DNA of 46,750 nucleotides from Lactobacillus sp. ESL0701. Lineage in GTDB: Bacteria; Bacillota; Bacilli; Lactobacillales; Lactobacillaceae. The DNA lies in assembly GCF_029433445.1 (NCBI RefSeq), contig NZ_JAQTIC010000010.1:1-46750 (forward strand). Reading direction: 5' to 3'. Positions within the stretch are counted from its first letter, which is position 1, and each line of letters opens with the position of its first letter. The notes beneath the pieces are model-generated. The model was not told where the DNA came from and made no database searches. It worked only from the letters and a program-made list of their open reading frames with translations. The position numbers and the translations under genes are program-made. Below are positions 8,134 through 16,616 of this stretch, piece by piece.

Positions 8134-10014
8134 TTATTTATCCTTTTTAAACATTTTATTTAATTCGCTTTGCCGTAACCGCACTAGAACCAGATTGCCG
8201 CGGGCATCATGGTAAGGATCAGGAGTTTGCCGTAATTTATTCAATAGTTCACTGGCTTCCGCATCTGCTAGCTTGATCCGTCCCGTAATTTCTTTTTCAG
8301 CTTGCCGGGCTGCAATTCGCTTAACCAAGCTGGCAGTATCAGTTTGGTCAACATTCAAAAAGCTATCCAAAATTGAGCGAATTGCTTCTTCAGGATTGCT
8401 CTTAATCCATGTCGGATAAGACCGCAGAATAAATGTGTCACTGCCAAATTCTTCCAAAAATAGACCAATCTGATTAATTTCTGCCAAATTATCCTTAATT
8501 TGAATAAAATCCAGATTGCCAAAGGAAAGCGTCAATGGCGTTAATAAACCCTGTTGAGTAATCTTTTGTTGTGAAATTGTCTGCTCAATTGTAATGAAGC
8601 AAAGCAGCCGTCTAACCGCAACTTGATCCACCAAATATAAGTCGTCACCATTTGCGGCAACCAAATAAGTTCTTGTTTGACCAACCAAAGTTAATTCAGG
8701 AAGATGATTAGCTAAAACTTCATCCCCTGTTGAAACAACTGCAGCACTATTTGCATGATTAACAAACGGCGGCAGCTGCCTTTGCCGGGCAACATTATCA
8801 CGCCAAGTTTTGGTAATAATATAGCGGTCATCCTCACGCGGTACTGTTAAATTTACATATTGCGCGTGCTTAGGTGTTGCAATCTTAGCGGCATGACTTT
8901 CATGCACCTCATCAATAGGTACAGTCCGCTTAGTATCCACAACATTTTTATTTAAATTAAATTTAAGCTGGTCTACCAGTGTATCTTGCTTTGCTGCGGT
9001 CAAATTAGCCAACCCATCGCCCTGGTTATTTTCTTCTAAAAGTGTAGTGCTAATCGCATTCGTAATTAAACGACCAACTTCACTTTCCTTTGATAAGCGT
9101 ACTTCCTGCTTAGTGGGATGCACGTTAACATCAACTAGCAGCGGGTCAACTTCAATCTTCACAATCGCAATTGGGTAATGTTTAGCAGTCAAATTTGTGC
9201 CGTATCCTGCCATCACGGCAGCTGCGAGCTTGAAATTTTTAATATAACGTCCATTTAGCAAAATCGAAACAAAATTACGTGTTGAACGAGTTAATTCTGG
9301 TTTCGATATTAAGCCAGTAACCGTAAAATCATTGTCGCTGCTGCTAAATGGCAGCATTTTTTCGGCAATATGGCGACCATAAACACTAGAAACCGTCTGC
9401 TGCAAGTTACCATTACCCGCAGTTCGTAATAAAACTCGCCCTTCATTAGTTAGCGTTAAAGCCAAATTAGGATAACCCAAAGCAATCCGGTTCACAATAT
9501 CAACAATTTTCATGATTTCGGTACGGGGACTGCGCAGATACTTTAGCCGCGCCGGCGTGTTATAAAACAGGTCTTTAACTGTAATTTGCGTACCCTTTTT
9601 AGCAGCGGCATCTTCCTGGAGCTTTTTTACGCCACCAGTAAATTCAGCTCGTGTTCCTGCTGCCTCATTGGTATTAGTTAGAATTTCTACATGACTAACC
9701 GCCGCAATCGAAGCCAAGGCTTCCCCGCGAAAGCCCAAAGTACCAACATTAAATAAATCTCGTTCGTTGGTAATTTTACTTGTTGCGTGCCGGGTAAAAG
9801 CAAGATCAATTTGATCGCCAGCAATTCCCGAACCATTATCTTGCACAACAATTTCCTTTAGACCAGCATCGATAAAATCAATCCGAATTCGGCTGCTACC
9901 AGCATCGATTGCGTTTTCGACCAATTCCTTAACCACGCTCGCTGGCCGCTCAATTACCTCTCCAGCCGCAATCTGGTTAGCTAACGTTTCCGACAATTCA
10001 TGAATTTGCGCCAT
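8134..10014 (-). CDS. mutL: DNA mismatch repair protein MutL, with degenerate endonuclease motifs
   Basis: A 626-residue protein. The N-terminal GHKL ATPase is intact: NQIAAGEVIERPASVVKELV, DNGSGI, TRHATSKI, GFRGEALASI. The C-terminal dimerisation domain is recognisable, but residues that form the metal-dependent nicking site in most Gram-positive MutL proteins are altered. The DQHA(x2)E(x4)E motif reads DQVAVRRLLCF from D463. The Cys-containing motif before SIKAN reads AARQAEKEITGRIKLAD, and the CPHGRP motif reads YHDARGN. It therefore looks like an ATP-dependent matchmaker without the usual endonuclease centre. It starts 2 bases after the mutS stop. The frame is continuous, so this is not a pseudogene by frame. 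Confidence 0.93.
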   Translation of the reverse strand: MAQIHELSETLANQIAAGEVIERPASVVKELVENAIDAGSSRIRIDFIDAGLKEIVVQDNGSGIAGDQIDLAFTRHATSKITNERDLFNVGTLGFRGEALASIAAVSHVEILTNTNEAAGTRAEFTGGVKKLQEDAAAKKGTQITVKDLFYNTPARLKYLRSPRTEIMKIVDIVNRIALGYPNLALTLTNEGRVLLRTAGNGNLQQTVSSVYGRHIAEKMLPFSSSDNDFTVTGLISKPELTRSTRNFVSILLNGRYIKNFKLAAAVMAGYGTNLTAKHYPIAIVKIEVDPLLVDVNVHPTKQEVRLSKESEVGRLITNAISTTLLEENNQGDGLANLTAAKQDTLVDQLKFNLNKNVVDTKRTVPIDEVHESHAAKIATPKHAQYVNLTVPREDDRYIITKTWRDNVARQRQLPPFVNHANSAAVVSTGDEVLANHLPELTLVGQTRTYLVAANGDDLYLVDQVAVRRLLCFITIEQTISQQKITQQGLLTPLTLSFGNLDFIQIKDNLAEINQIGLFLEEFGSDTFILRSYPTWIKSNPEEAIRSILDSFLNVDQTDTASLVKRIAARQAEKEITGRIKLADAEASELLNKLRQTPDPYHDARGNLVLVRLRQSELNKMFKKDK

Positions 10015-10016
10015 GA

Positions 10017-12614
10017 TTATTGCTCATCTTTCAAGTCTTCCTGCCAGTTTGCAACTAGCTGCATTACTTCAAGTGGTGTCTTATCTGCCAGATAAAGATT
10101 AGAAATCTCATCAAGGATATCTTTTTCCTTACCTTTAACTTCATCTGCTGACTCTTCAAGGTTATCACCCGCAGCGGCAGCTTCATTAGTATTAAATAAG
10201 TCTAATTGTGTCGCTGCTGGTCCTAAGTTACTGCCTTGAGCTTCAAGCCGCTTTAACAATTTGGTTGCTTCACGCAAGACTTTGCGCGGTAATCCCGCTA
10301 ATTGCGCCACGTGGATACCGTAACTTTGATCTGCTGGTCCCGGTAGAATTTTATGTAAGAAAATCAACTTGCCATTTTCTTCGGTTGCTCCAACGTGAAT
10401 ATTCTTCAGATGAGGTAATTTTTGCTCCATTGCCGTTAACTCGTGGAAATGTGTCGCAAATAAAACTTTTGCCCCAACTTCATCATGCAGATACTGGACA
10501 ATTGCGCCGGCTAATGCCATCCCGTCATAGGTTGCCGTACCACGACCAATTTCATCAAATAATACCAAGCTGCGCTTAGTAGCTGCTTGCAATGCCGCAT
10601 TGGCTTCCGTCATTTCAACCATAAAGGTACTTTGACCCGAAATCAGGTCATCGGCAGCCCCGATTCGCGTGAATATCTGGTCAAAAATCGGTAGTTCAGC
10701 ACTATCTGCTGGCACAAACGAACCGACCTGCGCCATCACTGCAATCAGTGCCATTTGCCGCATGTAGGTACTCTTACCAGACATGTTCGGACCAGTAATC
10801 AAGAAAATATTAGTATTTTCGTCAAGCTTAACATCATTAGGAATGTAAGCACCCGCCTTCATTACCTTTTCAACTACGGGATGACGTCCTGCAATAACCT
10901 TCACGTCTTGATTGACAGTATGGAACACGGGCCGGCAATAATTATTTTCTTCGGCAACTTGCGCAAACGAACAAAAGACATCAAGACTGGCTAGTTGGGC
11001 AGCTAATTTTTGTAAAGCAGCAATGTACTTCTTGACTTCTTCACGCAATTTAACAAACAAATCATATTCCAAATCTGTCGACTTGGACTGTGCTTCTAAA
11101 ATTAAATTCTCGTGTTCCTTTAATTCTGGGGTAATGTAACGTTCCGCATTAGTTAACGTTTGCTTTCTGGTGTAACGCTCAATTGGCACCTTACTCTTGT
11201 TGGAGTTCGTCACTTGAATATAGTAACCAAAGACCTTGTTATAACCAACCTTGAGGTTATCAATTCCTGTTTTTTGCCGTTCCGAAACTTCCATTTCGGC
11301 TAACCACTTCTTACCATTATTCATTGCATCGCGGTAGCGATCAAGCTGGCGATCAACGCCAGGGCGAATAAGTCCACCATCAGTAGTCGCAATCGGTGGC
11401 TGGTCAACAATTGTCGTCGTAATTAATTCTGCTACACCCTTTAGCGGATCAATCTTAGTGGCAAAATTCTGCAAAACCTTGCTATCAGCGTCTTGTAATG
11501 CTGTCAAAATTATCGGTACTGCTTGCAAAGAATGAGCTAACTGCAATAATTCACGGGCGTTAACACTGCCAAAGGCAATTCGACCTGTTAACCGCTCCAA
11601 ATCATAAACACCCTTGAGAGCATCAATAATGTTTTCACGGGTAAAATAGCCATCAAGCAGGGCTTGCACCATTTCTTGGCGCTTAGTCAATTGGTCAACT
11701 GATAATAGCGGCCGCGCCAGCCACTGCTTGAGCAAACGCCCGCCCATTGCCGTATGCGTCTTATCAAGTACCCAAAACAAGGAGCCCATCTTTTTGCCAG
11801 TTTTTGCAGAAGCGGTTAATTCTAAATTGTTCTGCACCGTGTGCGACATTTGTAAATACTGACTGACTTCATAGCTTTGCGCGACCTGCAAGTGTGCCAG
11901 ACTGCGCTTCTGCGTCGTCAGTAAGTAACCAACTAGCTGTTGAACCGCTGCTTTTTCCACATGATTAGCCAAATTTTGTTCAACAAAAGACACTTCGGCA
12001 TGTTTTTCAGTTAATTCAACTGGCGCCGAAACCGTAATATTGGCTTTATTGAAAAACTCACTGTCGGTATCACTTAAATGGCCATTATAAACAACCTCGC
12101 GCGTGCGTAATGACAATAATTCATTCGCTACGGCCGCAAATGTCTTTAAGTGAGTCGCAAAAATTTCACCAGTTGATAGATCACTATAAGCTAAGCCGAA
12201 GCCGCTCTTAGTTGTCACTACTGATGTTAAATAATTGGCATCTTTGGCTTCGCTTGGCTTGTCATTCATCCGTGTACCCGGTGTCACCAGCTGGATAATT
12301 CCCCGCTTAACCATTCCTTTGGCATCTTTAGGATTTTCCAATTGCTCACACAAAGCGACCTTATAGCCCTTCTCTACTAAGGTATCAACGTAAGAATCAA
12401 CCGCAACGTGGGGCACACCTGCCATTGGAATTGGGTTTTCACTCTTATTCGAACGGTGCGTCAAAGTTAATTCCAAAATCTGGGCACCCTTAACCGCATC
12501 ATCTTCAAATAATTCATAAAAGTCACCGACGCGATAAAAAAGGAAGGCATCGGGATATTGCTTTTTAATTTCGTAATATTGCTCCATCATCGGAGTTGTA
12601 CTTGCTTTGGCCAT
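10017..12614 (-). CDS. mutS: DNA mismatch recognition protein MutS
   Basis: An 865-residue MutS. The mismatch-wedge Phe-x-Glu is present (GDFYELF, F32 and E34). The ABC-type ATPase has Walker A GPNMSGKST, signature-region SGQSTFMVEM, Walker B LVLFDEIGRGT and H-loop ATHFHELTA. The C-terminal tail carries QLDLF, a beta-clamp-binding motif. The ATG at 12614 is preceded by AGAGGA. It is the first gene of mutS-mutL-ruvA-ruvB. It is full length with all ATPase motifs, so mismatch recognition should be intact even though the downstream MutL is unusual. Confidence 0.96.
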   Translation of the reverse strand: MAKASTTPMMEQYYEIKKQYPDAFLFYRVGDFYELFEDDAVKGAQILELTLTHRSNKSENPIPMAGVPHVAVDSYVDTLVEKGYKVALCEQLENPKDAKGMVKRGIIQLVTPGTRMNDKPSEAKDANYLTSVVTTKSGFGLAYSDLSTGEIFATHLKTFAAVANELLSLRTREVVYNGHLSDTDSEFFNKANITVSAPVELTEKHAEVSFVEQNLANHVEKAAVQQLVGYLLTTQKRSLAHLQVAQSYEVSQYLQMSHTVQNNLELTASAKTGKKMGSLFWVLDKTHTAMGGRLLKQWLARPLLSVDQLTKRQEMVQALLDGYFTRENIIDALKGVYDLERLTGRIAFGSVNARELLQLAHSLQAVPIILTALQDADSKVLQNFATKIDPLKGVAELITTTIVDQPPIATTDGGLIRPGVDRQLDRYRDAMNNGKKWLAEMEVSERQKTGIDNLKVGYNKVFGYYIQVTNSNKSKVPIERYTRKQTLTNAERYITPELKEHENLILEAQSKSTDLEYDLFVKLREEVKKYIAALQKLAAQLASLDVFCSFAQVAEENNYCRPVFHTVNQDVKVIAGRHPVVEKVMKAGAYIPNDVKLDENTNIFLITGPNMSGKSTYMRQMALIAVMAQVGSFVPADSAELPIFDQIFTRIGAADDLISGQSTFMVEMTEANAALQAATKRSLVLFDEIGRGTATYDGMALAGAIVQYLHDEVGAKVLFATHFHELTAMEQKLPHLKNIHVGATEENGKLIFLHKILPGPADQSYGIHVAQLAGLPRKVLREATKLLKRLEAQGSNLGPAATQLDLFNTNEAAAAGDNLEESADEVKGKEKDILDEISNLYLADKTPLEVMQLVANWQEDLKDEQ

Positions 12615-12646
12615 TTATTCCTCTTCTTCTTTGCTATTACTGCTAT

Positions 12647-12652
12647 ATTATA
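12647..12652 (-). promoter_or_regulatory. Probable -10 box of the mutS operon promoter
   Basis: TATAAT on the minus strand, 33 bases upstream of the mutS ATG. No consensus -35 lies at 17 bases; TCTTTT at 16 bases is the nearest. The sequence shows no other clear promoter before mutS. Confidence 0.4.
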
Positions 12653-12946
12653 CGCTATCTCTTGAAGCAAAAGAAAAAAGACCACTAGTTAATGATCCTT
12701 TTCTTAAATTTTCTAATTAGTTCAACTTTACAATTTGCATTCTGACATAGGTATGCAAAAACAACTAGCAAATAAATTTTTTTCAAGCTTATTAGTTATA
12801 ACAATAATACAATTTATTTGATTATTTTTAAGTAAATTTAAATCACAAAAACAATTTAAGTTTAATAATAATATATAAATTATTATAAGTATACTTTTAG
12901 TAAAGCTAAAAGTAATAACTCGATATTTATCAGCATTTATAAGCAT
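12653..12946. other. AT-rich intergenic DNA, no supported gene
   Basis: About 80 percent A+T by eye. A 72-codon open frame on the minus strand here has no ribosome site or family resemblance. A perfect 8-bp hairpin, ACTTTTAG / CTAAAAGT, lies at 12893-12913 without a U tract, and a weak interrupted hairpin lies at about 12674-12706. I see no coding region. Confidence 0.5.
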
Positions 12947-12982
12947 TTTTATTGTTTTTACATGTATCCGTATAATATAATA

Positions 12983-13093
12983 AAAATACAGATTTAATAA
13001 GTGCTTATATTTATACGTAATTTATTAAGTCAATAAATAAATATATGTGTACAAAAAATCGTTTCTCATAGGTAGTACGAGAAGCGATTTTTT
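12983..13093 (+). ncRNA. Candidate small RNA (promoter-terminator pair without an ORF)
   Basis: TTATTG (12949-12954) and TATAAT (12971-12976) are spaced 16 bases. They are followed about 110 bases later by a strong intrinsic terminator at 13053-13093. Between them there is no open frame with a ribosome site. The arrangement is what a small stand-alone RNA looks like, but an old promoter and terminator left after gene loss would look the same. No Rfam family is recognised by eye. Confidence 0.25.
13053..13093. terminator. Strong bidirectional orphan terminator
   Basis: AAAAAATCGTTTCTC (13053-13067) pairs with GAGAAGCGATTTTTT (13079-13093) over 15 bp with one G-U pair. No protein gene ends within 280 bases on either side, so it either ends a small RNA or is a relic. 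Confidence 0.8.
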
Positions 13094-13373
13094 CATTATT
13101 TTGTTAAAAAGATATAAAATAAAAAGGGGAGGATAAAAAGGTTAGTAGAATTAATCGAGTAAGATTATCATAACAATAAAAAATTTAAATATAATTTGGA
13201 CGGTTACTATTTGAATTTTAAATACTATGTTAATCAAGCCTTACCAAATACTTTACTATACCAGACAGATCATTTTCCTTTTATATGAAACCGCTTTAAT
13301 TAAAGGACTGGACATACTTCAATTAAATTGCGACTTTATCAAAATTTTATATACAAATTAAGGAGCGTTAACC

Positions 13374-14150
13374 ATGAAAACAGTAAAGAACTTTTTATAC
13401 GCACTATCAGTATTCTTATTATTATTCATAAGTGGTCCACCTGCTTACGCAGCTACGGCTAAATTTTATGAATATTCTGGCACCGATTTAATCAAACAAG
13501 ATTACTACGATATCAAACAAAAGAAAGCATTCAAATATAACCTCAACGGAAAACAAGCTTATAATTCTGCTGCTTTTGTACCTGATCGTAATAACCTTGT
13601 TGGTTATAGTTGGTCTGATAAAAATAATATTACTTATACTACAGACGGTACATCGCGTCAAACCACACTTACAGATGACGCTGCACAACGAATCAACAGC
13701 ATGAATATCGTTAGATTAGTACCTTCCACAAGTAATCCTGATATTACCGTACATTACGTCAGTCAAGAAAAGATCAACAGCTTTAACAGCGATCCTAATC
13801 ATGATCCACACATTATGGCTTTAGGCTTAACAGTATATGGAAATGTCTGGCTGACAGCTAATAAATATGCACCTAAAACTTTTATCCACGTTAATGTCTA
13901 CGTTAATAAAGAAGAAAACAACTTAAATTACAGTTTAAACAATCGAGTTAAATGGCGTTTAGATTATCGTAATGAAGCAATTCTCATTCATGAATTTGGA
14001 CATGCTTTAGGCTTAGATCACAGTAGTACTTCATCAAATTTAATGTCTGCAAGTAATTCTCAATTTAGTGAGAACGCCATGAAAAACCATACTCAAATTT
14101 TAGATCAAGATTTCTACAATCGGCTTAGAACACTTTATACGGGAAATTAA
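13374..14150 (+). CDS. Secreted matrixin-like zinc metalloprotease
   Basis: A 258-residue exported protein. Residues 1-26 form a signal peptide ending GPPAYA before ATAKF. The extended zinc-binding motif HEFGHALGLDH (H206, H210, H216, catalytic E207) matches the metzincin HExxHxxGxxH signature, and SNLMSASN downstream supplies the Met-turn methionine. The region before it (ITVHYVSQEKI, and VYGNVWLTAN) resembles the M10-like core. No propeptide cysteine switch or wall anchor is visible, so it is likely released. The ATG is preceded by AAGGAG. A possible promoter is TTGGAC (13196-13201) 17 bases before TAAATA (13219-13224). It stands alone on the plus strand in gene-poor DNA, suggesting acquisition or a lost neighbourhood. 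Substrate is unknown. Confidence 0.8.
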   Translation: MKTVKNFLYALSVFLLLFISGPPAYAATAKFYEYSGTDLIKQDYYDIKQKKAFKYNLNGKQAYNSAAFVPDRNNLVGYSWSDKNNITYTTDGTSRQTTLTDDAAQRINSMNIVRLVPSTSNPDITVHYVSQEKINSFNSDPNHDPHIMALGLTVYGNVWLTANKYAPKTFIHVNVYVNKEENNLNYSLNNRVKWRLDYRNEAILIHEFGHALGLDHSSTSSNLMSASNSQFSENAMKNHTQILDQDFYNRLRTLYTGN

Positions 14151-14178
14151 TTAAAACGCTAATTAACAAAACTTTGAT

Positions 14179-14218
14179 AAAATAGTAGCTTTACCAGCTC
14201 TTGGAAAGATGCTATTTT
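14179..14218 (+). terminator. Terminator of the metalloprotease gene
   Basis: AAAATAG / CTATTTT outer stem with an imperfect inner stem (CTTT / AAAG), then TATTTTG. It lies 28 bases past the stop codon. Confidence 0.55.
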
Positions 14219-14630
14219 ATTTTGCCTAATTATACTTCTTCAATAAAAAATAGCTTAATAATTACAAATTAGTAACTAACAGAAAACAAAACATTCGTTA
14301 TATTACTGCTACTTACAGCACTTTCATAATCATTACAATTACTATATAACAAAAAATATTCGAATGCAAGTAACTTTTTAAAATTACTCACTATTTATTT
14401 ACTATTTTAATCTTATCATTTACGCGAATATATATACGTAAATAAATGCCGGTGCAGCAACACTTTGCCCAATTAAGTATCCTTTTTTGCGTATTTTGAT
14501 ATACATGAATATTGAAATTGCTTACATTTATTAAATAACAATTGCGTCTATTTATTCAAATTATATTTTACATAAAAATAGATATTACTTTTTTACATAT
14601 TTAATTAAGCCTTAGAAAGCTAGTATTATC
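14219..14630. other. AT-rich intergenic stretch without supported gene
   Basis: Multiple stops in all frames. On the minus strand at 14420-14506 there is a 28-codon open stretch starting with ATG. It encodes a basic start (MYIKIRKKGY) followed by a hydrophobic run (APAFIYVYIFA). It has no Shine-Dalgarno and could be a decayed membrane-protein end. Nothing else is recognisable. Confidence 0.4.
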
Positions 14631-14668
14631 AAGAAAAAAGACCATCTAACTTGATGGTCTTTTTTCTT
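14631..14668. terminator. Strong bidirectional terminator
   Basis: AAGAAAAAAGACCATC (14631-14646) pairs with GATGGTCTTTTTTCTT (14653-14668), a 16-bp stem with a 6-base loop. On the minus strand it follows the permease-tail remnant 14685-14813 and may now also end the ABC-transporter operon. Confidence 0.8.
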
Positions 14669-14684
14669 GAAATTAAATAAATTA

Positions 14685-14813
14685 TTATTGAGCAAGCCGC
14701 CTTTTAGCTAGTAACAGCATTACTAGGCAGTAAATAATCATTAGCGCTGTTACGATGCCTGTAACTACCAAACTAACATTAGTAACTGGTCCATTATGTA
14801 AAAAATCAGCATT
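14685..14813 (-). pseudogene. C-terminal remnant of a membrane transporter
   Basis: Reading the minus strand down to a TAA at 14685-14687, the last 42 codons encode a tail that looks like the end of a multi-spanning permease. A soluble turn (FLHNGPVTN) is followed by a hydrophobic helix (VSLVVTGIVTALMIIYCLVM) and a basic end (LLLAKRRLAQ). In frame a TGA lies immediately upstream and no start codon or ribosome site exists, so this is the remains of a deleted gene. A matching terminator follows (14631-14668). The family, for example MFS multidrug permease, cannot be decided from one helix. Confidence 0.55.
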
Positions 14814-14931
14814 TCAGTAATAACTAATATTTCACATAATGATCTTGAACAAGGATTAAAAACTAAAACTCATTTTTTCAGACCACTTTATATCACTTTA
14901 TAGATTAGAAGTATCAGCACAAGGATTTATC

Positions 14932-15423
14932 TTAAACAAATTGATTAGTAAATAGTCTTAGCCCTAGTAAAAGCACAAAAACTAATGCACGCTGCTCATT
15001 AAGCGAACACCGATAATTAGGCAAAAACAATAAAATTAGCCAAATACAAATCATTACCGCTAACATGATTATTGATCTAGTTATGCTGCCACTAAAAGCA
15101 ATAACATGCACTAAAACAAATATTAAAAAATACTGCCAAATATAAGGTATAACATTAATAATCAAATTCTTTAAATTTGGTTGTCGTACCATCACTAAAT
15201 CACTAATTGAATCAAAATTACTCCGTGGCAACCAGATAGATAAACAATCAAAAAATAAGATATTAGCTGATAATAATGAGAAGACAAATGGTTTACCTAA
15301 CCAAGCAAAATTAAGTTGCCATAGTTTCTTAGTCGATAAATATAACGTCCAATTCTCACGTGCCAAAATAATCAATAAACTCGTCGCAGCCGCATAAATA
15401 TAAAAGGCAAATTTTTTATTCAT
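14932..15423 (-). CDS. Hydrophobic membrane protein of the ABC-transporter operon
   Basis: A 163-residue protein, not recognised by family. Four or five hydrophobic segments are visible at about residues 5-22, 40-62, 92-112, 115-135 and 145-160, with few charges. It overlaps the ATPase gene by 8 bases and is the last gene of the operon, so it is probably a transporter subunit or a self-protection (immunity) protein. It has no ATPase or protease motif. Its 3' end lies about 120 bases from an older permease relic and a terminator, which suggests the operon was inserted or rearranged there. Confidence 0.65.
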   Translation of the reverse strand: MNKKFAFYIYAAATSLLIILARENWTLYLSTKKLWQLNFAWLGKPFVFSLLSANILFFDCLSIWLPRSNFDSISDLVMVRQPNLKNLIINVIPYIWQYFLIFVLVHVIAFSGSITRSIIMLAVMICIWLILLFLPNYRCSLNEQRALVFVLLLGLRLFTNQFV

Positions 15424-16015
15424 TAATAATTACACCATTTTTCAATTTTAAGTATCGATCATATTTAATCTCCGGAATTTGATCGTGACTAGCAACAATT
15501 ACCGTTTTATTTTCTTGCTTCAGCTTTGCCAACAAAGTTATAAATTGCCCAATACTATCTTGGTCTATCCCTCTGGTTGGCTCATCAAGCAAAATAATAT
15601 TTTGTCCCTCCATTACTGCTTGAATAATTCCTACTTTTTGTCGCATACCAACAGAATATCTAGCAATTGCCTGTTTATCATCAGGATCAAGTTCAAAATA
15701 TTGAAGCAATGCCCTAACTTTTTCTTCATTGAAGCGATGATTCAAATTAGCTAAAAAATGTAAGTTAGTCATTGCGGATTCATATTCCAAAAATTCCGGA
15801 TTTTCAATCAATGCACCAATTAAATCATCCTTACCAATTGTGACTTTGCCTCCAGCGGCCTTTAGTAGCCCTGTTACAATTTTAAAAATTGTCGATTTTC
15901 CTGAACCATTGATCCCTGAAATATGTACCAATTCACCAGCTTCAGCTGTCATTGTTACATCTTGCAAAACCTGCTTATTCTTAAAAGATTTCTTAATGTG
16001 AGTCAATTGCAACAT
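15416..16015 (-). CDS. ABC transporter ATP-binding protein
   Basis: A compact 199-residue ATPase. Walker A is GINGSGKST (about residue 34), the Q-loop region is ALIENPEFLEYE, the signature is YSVGMRQKVGI (a variant of LSGGQ, common in ABC-2-type exporters), Walker B is IILLDEPTRGID, and the switch His is in VASHD. The start at 16015 has AAGGGAG upstream at 9 bases. It is coupled by 8-base overlap to the membrane protein 14932-15423 and follows the 194-residue membrane protein by 14 bases. It would energise export, or removal from the membrane, of a peptide substrate. The best candidate is the secreted protein at the head of the operon. Confidence 0.9.
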   Translation of the reverse strand: MLQLTHIKKSFKNKQVLQDVTMTAEAGELVHISGINGSGKSTIFKIVTGLLKAAGGKVTIGKDDLIGALIENPEFLEYESAMTNLHFLANLNHRFNEEKVRALLQYFELDPDDKQAIARYSVGMRQKVGIIQAVMEGQNIILLDEPTRGIDQDSIGQFITLLAKLKQENKTVIVASHDQIPEIKYDRYLKLKNGVIINE

Positions 16016-16029
16016 AATAATTCTCCCTT

Positions 16030-16614
16030 TTAATATCCGCCATAAATATGATGTACTGCCCGATATAGCGGATCGTATAAAGGACTATACTTAATCAAAA
16101 TTTGTTTTTCAAAGTAATAATGATATGTTACTTCTAAAATAAGAACAATGAATAGCAAAAAATATGGATGCTTTGAATTATAAGCACCAACTAAGAGCCA
16201 AGCTAAAAATAGTAATACGCCAACATGTAATAGTATTATTGCAGTACCCAAGATAGGACTACCATTACGAAATAATGGAAAACCAGTAAATAAGTACGGG
16301 ACAATCAAACCTAAGCAGAATACTAGACTATACATTGTTACTAATACCAGTAACCTCTTAGTCATCTGATTAGTTTGTCCGCGAACACCAATCAATAAGT
16401 ATATATTACGAAAACGTAAAACTTGAGTGTACATTAGTACTAAAACTATTGGCTGAACATAAAGTGATATTAAATTAGAATCGAGATAGGCATTTGTCAA
16501 TTCCATAGTTTCAGGTGGATTAGTAGTAATCAAATATTCGCCACTCCATAAGCCTAGCAACACTGTTATTACTCCAATTACCCATAAGCATTGATTTACT
16601 TTTTTAACGGACAT
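16030..16614 (-). CDS. Membrane protein, probable ABC permease subunit
   Basis: A 194-residue protein with about five transmembrane segments (about residues 10-27, 48-66, 88-110, 120-143, 148-165) and a short C-terminal tail ending HHIYGGY. The family is not recognised. It starts 2 bases after the preceding membrane gene and is followed by the ATPase, so the pair probably forms a two-component permease. No catalytic motif is visible. Confidence 0.65.
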   Translation of the reverse strand: MSVKKVNQCLWVIGVITVLLGLWSGEYLITTNPPETMELTNAYLDSNLISLYVQPIVLVLMYTQVLRFRNIYLLIGVRGQTNQMTKRLLVLVTMYSLVFCLGLIVPYLFTGFPLFRNGSPILGTAIILLHVGVLLFLAWLLVGAYNSKHPYFLLFIVLILEVTYHYYFEKQILIKYSPLYDPLYRAVHHIYGGY

Positions 16615-16616
16615 TA

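Noticed and set aside
12728..12946. 72-codon minus-strand open frame
   Set aside because: AT-rich, Ile/Leu/Asn-rich by composition only, no ribosome site and no family resemblance.
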